DNA from: a virus
Length of the DNA: 28,014 bases
Virus record (IMG/VR): IMGVR_UViG_3300027508_000036
Span: 1 to 28,014 of that record
Strand: one strand, 5' to 3'
This document shows positions 23,401 to 28,014 of the stretch, one piece after another. The stretch's first letter is position 1. Each line of letters starts with the position of its first letter. The translations under genes were made by a program, and so were the position numbers. Under the pieces are notes generated by a model. That model was not told the origin of the DNA. It did not search any database and worked only from the letters and a program-made list of their open reading frames with translations.

Positions 23401-24430
23401 TAAACAAGCTAGACAAAGAGAGTTTCCTGCAACTGTAAGATGGTCGCAGAATCTTGAGTTTAATAGTAATGTCAATGGATTGAATAGGTTTTTATACTTA
23501 GATTTTAAAGACCTAGATGCTTCATTTGGTCCTATTAAAAGATTAAGTGTTAGGGATAGAATGCTGAGAACTTATCAAGAGGATAAGGTTGGTATGCTCC
23601 CTGTCTATCAGTCAATTATTACAAACGCTGCTGGTGGAACGGATTTGACACTATCTACCGAGCTATTTAATAATGTCCAGTACTATGCTGGTAATTATTC
23701 TATAGGTAATGCTACGGGAAGCTTGGTGTCTGATTCTTATGCAGATTATTTTATAGATGATATACGAAAAGCTGTTTGCCGTCTTGGATTAGAAGGTATC
23801 ACACCGATATCCATTACTACAAATATGAACTCTTGGGCTACAGAAAATATCCTTGATGATGCTAAGTATGTTGCTGGATACGACTCTTCTAACAGAAGTG
23901 TTATATTCTCAAGTGAGAAGGGTAGTAATAAGTTCACTATATGCTATTCTGAGAGAACCGAGAGATTCGATTCCTTCTATACATACTACCCGTACACAAT
24001 TAATTCTCTGAATAACAGACTGTACACTTCTTTTAATACTGGAACTTTATGGGAGCACAAGAGTAATGTTAGCTACTGCAACTTCTATGGAGTTCAGAAT
24101 GATGCTAAAATAAGGGTGATTCTAAATGAGAATCCTATTGTAAAGAAGATATTTATGACCTTTACGGAAGTGGCAAATAGTTTATGGGTTGCTGATTATG
24201 TGAAAGGGGCTGCAAACGTGCTAGATTCGTCTATACCGTATTCATTTTTTAGAAATCAAGAAGGGTTCTTTAATGCTCCTTTCTTGAGGGATAGCGGAGC
24301 TGCTACGCCAACAACGGGTAAGCCGATAAGAGGAAACTGGTGTATTATGGAATTAAAAGCTTTAACCCCGTCTAATTATGTAACTTTGCTTATGCTCAAA
24401 TATGGGTATAACGAATCAAAGATAAATTGA
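20477..24430 (+). CDS. giant tail protein, tail-tube-B or stabilisation-like
   Basis: The 1317-aa product begins MAQFSQPKSINGGLNTDYDN with INGGLNTDYDNELLPSGDY and is predominantly beta across its length. Such a start is typical of large podovirus nozzle or stabilisation proteins that follow the adaptor gene (T7 gp12 or P22 gp10-like roles). Between about residues 690 and 765 lies a Thr/Val/Ser-rich stretch (SGTVTVTNTSADIIYVSSGG) resembling an inserted Ig-like or repeat domain. It forms most of the tail below the connector, probably contacting the host. Family not named; a crAss-like muzzle protein is a fair analogy. Confidence 0.7.
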   Translation: MAQFSQPKSINGGLNTDYDNELLPSGDYIDARNISTYGGVNNIVGNAEIQLKDLDGSTNFFLTSSHVVVGSVTNTLRDSIIYLIAHTGGNHLITEYNQITNIHSIIVKCGTNAQSAAINLSTTVQCHNPRIINRADTSEEGDLLFWLDKDGVPRKLNIRKAKTLGYFGNIIEEFTTVIKKPPMFSPSNVNLVRVSDGSLIVQNKMYQFAYRYIYDDYEKSVFSPISNTLIPYYIFNETNIIPTDTSIGYNAVRFTIQSGSANVKEIEVIYREYFDGIWSNFYTIDTIVSTGSPITYTFTGAGQKIPLDNSEAPDVLQFDYVPISAKAQEVVNGNVITYGNFKEGYNKSNISSTVGLTSSNYVSDNKMFFDDNLNPASNMILNPGGKYKIGVVYLDEHGRNVGVFTGNSMVVDVPHIHWSPSLLAAGTGTAWWNTRQTYLPYIQISSAAPSWAKYFRLAITEDNNYESEVITDVIDFKYGALSTSGLTCSLTNISILPQPNGGPAADIPFYKSYGSHQFLKVTYSNCDTNAPTTSYYDISLNPHSLTYRNKPINDPGRMIFEYKKLVSAVENTDYTVTVNTPPQAGGYTNSIPTNDFQPTIISPSGQSTVWTVEWRYVGSTNTYQDVRLQVYYTGSIYGAARLPSDPTAYINLTNPDTIVPNQNFLFYTDYRVLNSGDYISQAFIYSANEYAQGASGTVTVTNTSADIIYVSSGGASVAINPGASAQISVQYGYTISAYKYQTVTGSVSDSYVTVTIVNSGVLPSNDQTVPRQLALRINNLGYTFQSGDEISIVYDYYKNKLQSGAYDGIGINEKVFKVIDLLIDPEFYESNGTTVTLDGNWIQVDESAKDFMTACGDTSGATQIIGLKAKILRRKKITSTGSQGDVFYELPHTFLCSSYVAGTQIEMTLAGDSMFKSDYVVLEGSTATPVGGKTDSVQRVFYSSVPTKNYLIQEDNLSPLFLTKINKNGRPAVEDKQARQREFPATVRWSQNLEFNSNVNGLNRFLYLDFKDLDASFGPIKRLSVRDRMLRTYQEDKVGMLPVYQSIITNAAGGTDLTLSTELFNNVQYYAGNYSIGNATGSLVSDSYADYFIDDIRKAVCRLGLEGITPISITTNMNSWATENILDDAKYVAGYDSSNRSVIFSSEKGSNKFTICYSERTERFDSFYTYYPYTINSLNNRLYTSFNTGTLWEHKSNVSYCNFYGVQNDAKIRVILNENPIVKKIFMTFTEVANSLWVADYVKGAANVLDSSIPYSFFRNQEGFFNAPFLRDSGAATPTTGKPIRGNWCIMELKALTPSNYVTLLMLKYGYNESKIN

Positions 24431-24873
24431 TGAGTGGAGACATCATCATAAGGGAGAACGATGACAGGGTGGATGAGCTTGAGGCTTTTATGGCTGATAA
24501 TTATCAGACTATAGATTTGCCTCTTGTACATAGGTTTACCTCCGGCATGTATATCAGAGAGATATTTATGCCAGCAGGTAGCTTAGTTACGAGCAAGATT
24601 CACAAGACCGAACACCCGTTTACTGTCTCCAAAGGAAAAGTGGCTGTGTCTATTGATGGAAAGGAATGGGAGGAGTTTGAGGCACCGTACACAGGGATAA
24701 CGAAGCCGGGAACGAGAAGGATATTGTATATCATAGAGGATTGCATATGGACGACATATCATGTCAACCAAAGTGATTCTCAGGATTTAGAGGAGATTGA
24801 GGAGAGATTGATAGAAAAGAGAGAAAATGATTTGTTAAAAACTGTATTGGAAAATAAAAAAATAGAGTTATGA
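24430..24873 (+). CDS. cupin-fold protein
   Basis: The 147-aa product carries a cupin motif region: YIREIFMPAGSLVTSK (41-56), then IHKTEHPFTVSKGKVAVSI (57-75, with His58, Glu61, His62) and a closing IWTTYHVN (106-113, with His111). The metal-binding residues of a cupin are therefore present. Such single-domain cupins occur repeatedly in phage tail operons; their role may be a small-molecule enzyme or a structural domain. The ATG at 24430 overlaps the previous stop by one base; an upstream TTG is less likely. The C-terminal 30 residues are a charged helix (EERLIEKRENDLLKTVLEN). Confidence 0.8.
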   Translation: MSGDIIIRENDDRVDELEAFMADNYQTIDLPLVHRFTSGMYIREIFMPAGSLVTSKIHKTEHPFTVSKGKVAVSIDGKEWEEFEAPYTGITKPGTRRILYIIEDCIWTTYHVNQSDSQDLEEIEERLIEKRENDLLKTVLENKKIEL

Positions 24874-25742
24874 GTTTCGCAACAATAGCAATAGTAGGTG
24901 GTGCAACAGCACTTGCAGCAGGTGGTGTTGGAATCGCATCTGGTGCTTCTAGAACAAAAAAGGCTAAGAAGCAAATTGCTGGTCTTGAGTCTAAGGAGCC
25001 TGCTTACAATATACCAGACTTCTATAAGCAAAACATTCTAAAAGCTGAAGAAGCTTCTAGAAAGCAAATGGATTTAGCTAACCAGATGGCTGGTTTAGGT
25101 ACTGACTTTGCTAAAAAACTTCAAGAAGACCAAAAGAGATTTGCAGAGCAATATACCGCTGGTGCAGAAAAAGGGGCAGCTGACATAGAAAGACTGGGCA
25201 AAATGGCTATGATGAGAGGATTAGGTCCTGCTGGTCAGATGGGTGCAGATATTATAGCACAACAGGGTGCTGGTGCTCTTAAGAGTGCTACAGACCGTAG
25301 AATGGGTGGTGCTATGGCTGGCGGACTTCTGAGACAACAACAACAAGGAATCAATTCCTTAGTAGGTCAAGCATATCAAGCTCAAACTGCAGGATTAGGT
25401 CAGTATATGGGTGCTAAACAATATGGAGTTGGATTAAGACAGCAGGCTTTAGGGCTTGGATACCAAACCGGAGTAGAGGCTGGAAGGCTTGGATTTGGTG
25501 CACAGATGTCTGGATTAGAGGCTGTTCAGAAAGCCGGATTAACTGGATTTGGATTAACCTCTCAAGCTGGAAACATGTTGGCACAGGCTGAACTAATGAA
25601 GCAGCAAGCTGATTGGGAAAAGTGGGCAAACAAATATCAATCCGCTAGAGCAGACTTAGCTCAGGGAAGAGCTCAGACATCTTCTGCTCTTGGTGCTTTG
25701 ACTCAGCTTGGCGGAACAGCAATGGGAATGTATAAAGGCTAA
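24870..25742 (+). CDS. ejection-type internal virion protein
   Basis: The 290-aa product has an N-terminal Gly/Ala-rich hydrophobic segment (about residues 5-25, ATIAIVGGATALAAGGVGIA), a basic patch and a long, Ala/Gly/Gln-rich helical body (about 40-285). This is the pattern of podovirus ejection proteins such as T7 gp14 or P22 gp7, which enter the cell envelope during DNA delivery. It overlaps the cupin gene by ATGA and precedes another candidate ejection protein by four bases. Inference from composition and order. Confidence 0.65.
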   Translation: MSFATIAIVGGATALAAGGVGIASGASRTKKAKKQIAGLESKEPAYNIPDFYKQNILKAEEASRKQMDLANQMAGLGTDFAKKLQEDQKRFAEQYTAGAEKGAADIERLGKMAMMRGLGPAGQMGADIIAQQGAGALKSATDRRMGGAMAGGLLRQQQQGINSLVGQAYQAQTAGLGQYMGAKQYGVGLRQQALGLGYQTGVEAGRLGFGAQMSGLEAVQKAGLTGFGLTSQAGNMLAQAELMKQQADWEKWANKYQSARADLAQGRAQTSSALGALTQLGGTAMGMYKG

Positions 25743-25746
25743 TAAT

Positions 25747-27030
25747 ATGAGTAGAAGACTTGAAGTAATACCAACTGGGTATATAGACTATGGTGCTGCT
25801 GCACAAAAGTTCATGACTGGGTTTCAGCAGGGCAGAGCTATGCTTATGCAAGAAGAGGAAAGACAAAGACGCTTGCAGGAACTTGAGAATCAAAGAGCAT
25901 CTATAGCTAATACTATATTCAGACAGCATCAAGCTGACGTAGAAAGATTCGGCACAGACCTTTCTACTTCAGAGAAGCAAGCTTTTACTGCTCAGTTTGA
26001 TGGAATTATGGAAGCCAATCGTGGCGTTCAAGATTTTATTTTGAAGGGTGGTAAGGTTAATTCATCTGAATATATAGCACTTCAAGATGCTATAGAAAAA
26101 CAGAAGAAAGACTTACAGATGCGAATAGGTGCGATAAAAGAGATAAAAGACGGCATGTCGCAGATAGTAACTCTTCAAAAATCAAAGTATGAGGGATTTG
26201 ATGGAGACGCAGCTACCTTGACAGATATGTACAACCGTGTTCTTAAAGGAAGCTATATACCTTCTATAGATATTCCAAATAAAACATCTATTACGCAAAA
26301 AGCATTTGTTGCACCGGGTGTTGTATACGAATCATATATTCCAAAGATTTCTGTTAATCAGCAAGACCATGTGGTAAAAGATTCTAATAAAAAAATTATA
26401 AGAACAGAGAAAAAGCAGATGCCTGTTTATTCTGATTTGGAGACAGTTGCGTATGATGCTGTAAATGCTCCATCAGTTAATTCGTCTGGTGTAATGAGGG
26501 ATTTCAATAATTTCAAAACATTGAATAAGGATGGTCTGACTAAGGATTATCAAACCAGATACGATTTGTACAAAATGTACATGAAGGACAGCAACAAGCC
26601 TGAGAAAGAAATTAAGGACTTCCAGCCAGTTGACTATGTAATGATGGAGATGATTGCTAGGAAGTATAAGCCTGCACCAGATGAAGCGGAGAGATTCTAT
26701 AAAGAAAGCTCTGGTCGTGGTGGCGGTGGTACTATTTCAGCTGAACAAGCAGCATTAATGAACAAGATGATTGCAGACTATTTTAGCGGAGATGCTAAAA
26801 AGAGGACTGGCGTTGTTGACAAACTAGCTGGAGGATTAAAGACCAAAGGATGGTCTATGGGCTTCAAAAATAATGCATTCGATGCCAGTAAAGGAGCCGA
26901 TGAGTGGAATGAAAAGGGTATAAATTACAAGATTGGTATTAATGAAAACAACGAAAATAGGTCTGCATTGATGGCGGTAATTAAAGCTTATTTCTCCGCA
27001 ATAGGAAGTGCTGGAGTTATGCAACGATAA
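25747..27030 (+). CDS. candidate ejection or internal virion protein, 427 aa
   Basis: The 427-aa product starts MSRRLEVIPTGYIDYGAA and has an N-terminal helical, Gln/Glu/Arg-rich coil (about residues 15-60) and a mixed middle and C-terminal region with a Gly-rich RGGGGTIS (about 330). An upstream TTG start (25708) inside the preceding gene is less likely than the ATG at 25747. No enzyme motif is visible. In T7 the corresponding position holds gp15-type internal virion proteins; the assignment here is by order only. Confidence 0.6.
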   Translation: MSRRLEVIPTGYIDYGAAAQKFMTGFQQGRAMLMQEEERQRRLQELENQRASIANTIFRQHQADVERFGTDLSTSEKQAFTAQFDGIMEANRGVQDFILKGGKVNSSEYIALQDAIEKQKKDLQMRIGAIKEIKDGMSQIVTLQKSKYEGFDGDAATLTDMYNRVLKGSYIPSIDIPNKTSITQKAFVAPGVVYESYIPKISVNQQDHVVKDSNKKIIRTEKKQMPVYSDLETVAYDAVNAPSVNSSGVMRDFNNFKTLNKDGLTKDYQTRYDLYKMYMKDSNKPEKEIKDFQPVDYVMMEMIARKYKPAPDEAERFYKESSGRGGGGTISAEQAALMNKMIADYFSGDAKKRTGVVDKLAGGLKTKGWSMGFKNNAFDASKGADEWNEKGINYKIGINENNENRSALMAVIKAYFSAIGSAGVMQR

Positions 27031-27036
27031 ATCTAC

Positions 27037-27044
27037 TATCTTTG
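27037..27044 (+). promoter_or_regulatory. TATCTTTG promoter box before the last gene
   Basis: TATCTTTG follows the 427-aa gene stop by six bases and precedes ATG 27061 by 16 bases. The TATCTTTGTTA context is shared with 16720. No -33 TTTG at the right spacing. Confidence 0.5.
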
Positions 27045-27060
27045 TTAATATAACAAGGAT

Positions 27061-28014
27061 ATGAATTTTGAACAAAATTTTAGCCCTTTAGACACAGAGA
27101 GTTCCGAGTATCAATCTATAAATATAGTACCACTCGTAGAGCCTATTTCTAATCAAACAGACCAAGAGGAGCCTAAGCTACCTTCACTATCTGAGAAAGC
27201 TAAAGGAGTAAAGGATACTATGCCCCCACAGGTTAAGGCTCCAAACTTTGAGAACCTTAAGCTGACTACATGGAAACAGACTGGTGGTCAAAAAATAATT
27301 GATGTTGTTATTACTCCTCAGATACAATCTGTATACGATTCATTTAAGTACTCTCAGGATTATATCAATGCTGTAATTAAGGATAAATTAGATACCCTAC
27401 CACAACAATCACAAGAAAGAGAAAATCTTAGAGGATATATCTACAAAGCCAATGAGGCTAATACCGTAGAAACAGGTGCTGTCAGAACAGAACTCGTTTA
27501 TAATATGATGAACGAATTTTCTGACATTCAAACTAATAATAGAACAAGAGATTCATTTATAAGAAGCCAATATAGTCCAGCGTATCACTCCGAGTCAAAA
27601 GCACTCAGGGATGAGTACGAATCTTCTGAGCTAAAGGGTTTTCTTTCAAAAAGACAATATTCTGCCCTTAAATCTCTTTCATATGGAAAGCAGGCAGACT
27701 ATCAAGAATATATCAAGGTTATAACTGATGATAAAGCTCCTGCGGTAGACAAAGAGTTAGCGTTACTTAATCTAGATAGAATAGGAACAGGTATAGATTT
27801 AGACGCTTCTGCTAAACTGATATTTGACGCTAAATCTGGTCAGATTGATAAATCAAAAATCAATGAAGGGGTAAATCTATACAACAAGTCTACATCAGAT
27901 TTTGCATCAGTTGACGAAAAGATAAAAACACTTGAGCTTAATAATCCATACAATCTAACAGTAGCTAAAGGGATATTTAATCGTGCTATCCAAAGAGGAT
28001 TAGCCGTAGGTGCT
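27061..28014 (+). CDS. large virion-region protein, cut by window edge
   Basis: A frame from ATG 27061 stays open for 318 codons to the window end without a stop. The N-terminus (MNFEQNFSPLDTESSEYQSI) is polar and disordered; later parts are helical and charged (KALRDEYESSELKGFLSKRQ). Position after two ejection-type genes suggests a large internal virion protein, as in T7 gp16 or the big virion proteins of crAss-like phages. Nothing in the visible part shows an enzymatic domain; the missing 3' portion would decide. Confidence 0.65.
   Translation, partial: MNFEQNFSPLDTESSEYQSINIVPLVEPISNQTDQEEPKLPSLSEKAKGVKDTMPPQVKAPNFENLKLTTWKQTGGQKIIDVVITPQIQSVYDSFKYSQDYINAVIKDKLDTLPQQSQERENLRGYIYKANEANTVETGAVRTELVYNMMNEFSDIQTNNRTRDSFIRSQYSPAYHSESKALRDEYESSELKGFLSKRQYSALKSLSYGKQADYQEYIKVITDDKAPAVDKELALLNLDRIGTGIDLDASAKLIFDAKSGQIDKSKINEGVNLYNKSTSDFASVDEKIKTLELNNPYNLTVAKGIFNRAIQRGLAVGA

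Noticed and set aside
1-28014. CRISPR array, insertion sequence, integrase or attachment site
   Set aside because: No regularly spaced repeats, transposase or integrase motifs were seen; the short repeats near 5776 are too few and too short for an array.

Overview
The window looks like part of a tailed, podovirus-type phage (or prophage) genome infecting a member of the Bacteroidota. The host assignment rests on promoters. Many genes are preceded by a TAnnTTTG box, sometimes with a TTTG element 19-20 bases further upstream, which is the Bacteroidota housekeeping promoter pattern, and Shine-Dalgarno sites are weak or absent. The lifestyle assignment rests on a recognisable terminase, portal, scaffold, capsid, connector and ejection-protein series with no tape-measure or tail-tube genes. 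The gene order resembles T7-like and crAss-like podoviruses, but the sequence alone does not place it in a named family.

Left arm (1-5200, all minus strand): a block of small accessory genes plus two large enzymes. In transcription order these are a winged-helix regulator, two small proteins (one a two-helix membrane protein), a 646-aa amidoligase-family protein, a class II glutamine amidotransferase with two zinc-ribbon-like units at its C-terminus, and several very small proteins (one a single-helix membrane protein, one with a DnaJ-type zinc finger). The amidoligase and amidotransferase plausibly form one biochemical unit that makes amide bonds. They are separated by a terminator and a promoter. 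Upstream regions of the regulator and of the amidoligase share two near-identical DNA boxes, suggesting one regulator controls both.

Centre (5200-5950): a divergent regulatory region of about 750 bases without a convincing gene. It holds a promoter for each direction, a perfect hairpin, C-rich runs and iteron-like direct repeats just before a RepL-like gene, which makes it an origin candidate.

Right arm (5947-28014, all plus strand): RepL-like protein, Dps-like protein, three tightly overlapping basic proteins, a zincin-like protein, a GroES-like protein, two small pre-terminase genes, TerL, portal and scaffold. Next come a long structured leader holding a tRNA-like element and then the major capsid protein. 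They are followed by two unknown proteins, three connector-type proteins, a 1317-aa tail protein, a cupin-fold protein, two probable ejection proteins and the start of another large protein that runs off the window. Four terminators, each followed closely by a promoter-like box, divide this arm into separately controllable transcription units. One isolates the capsid gene.
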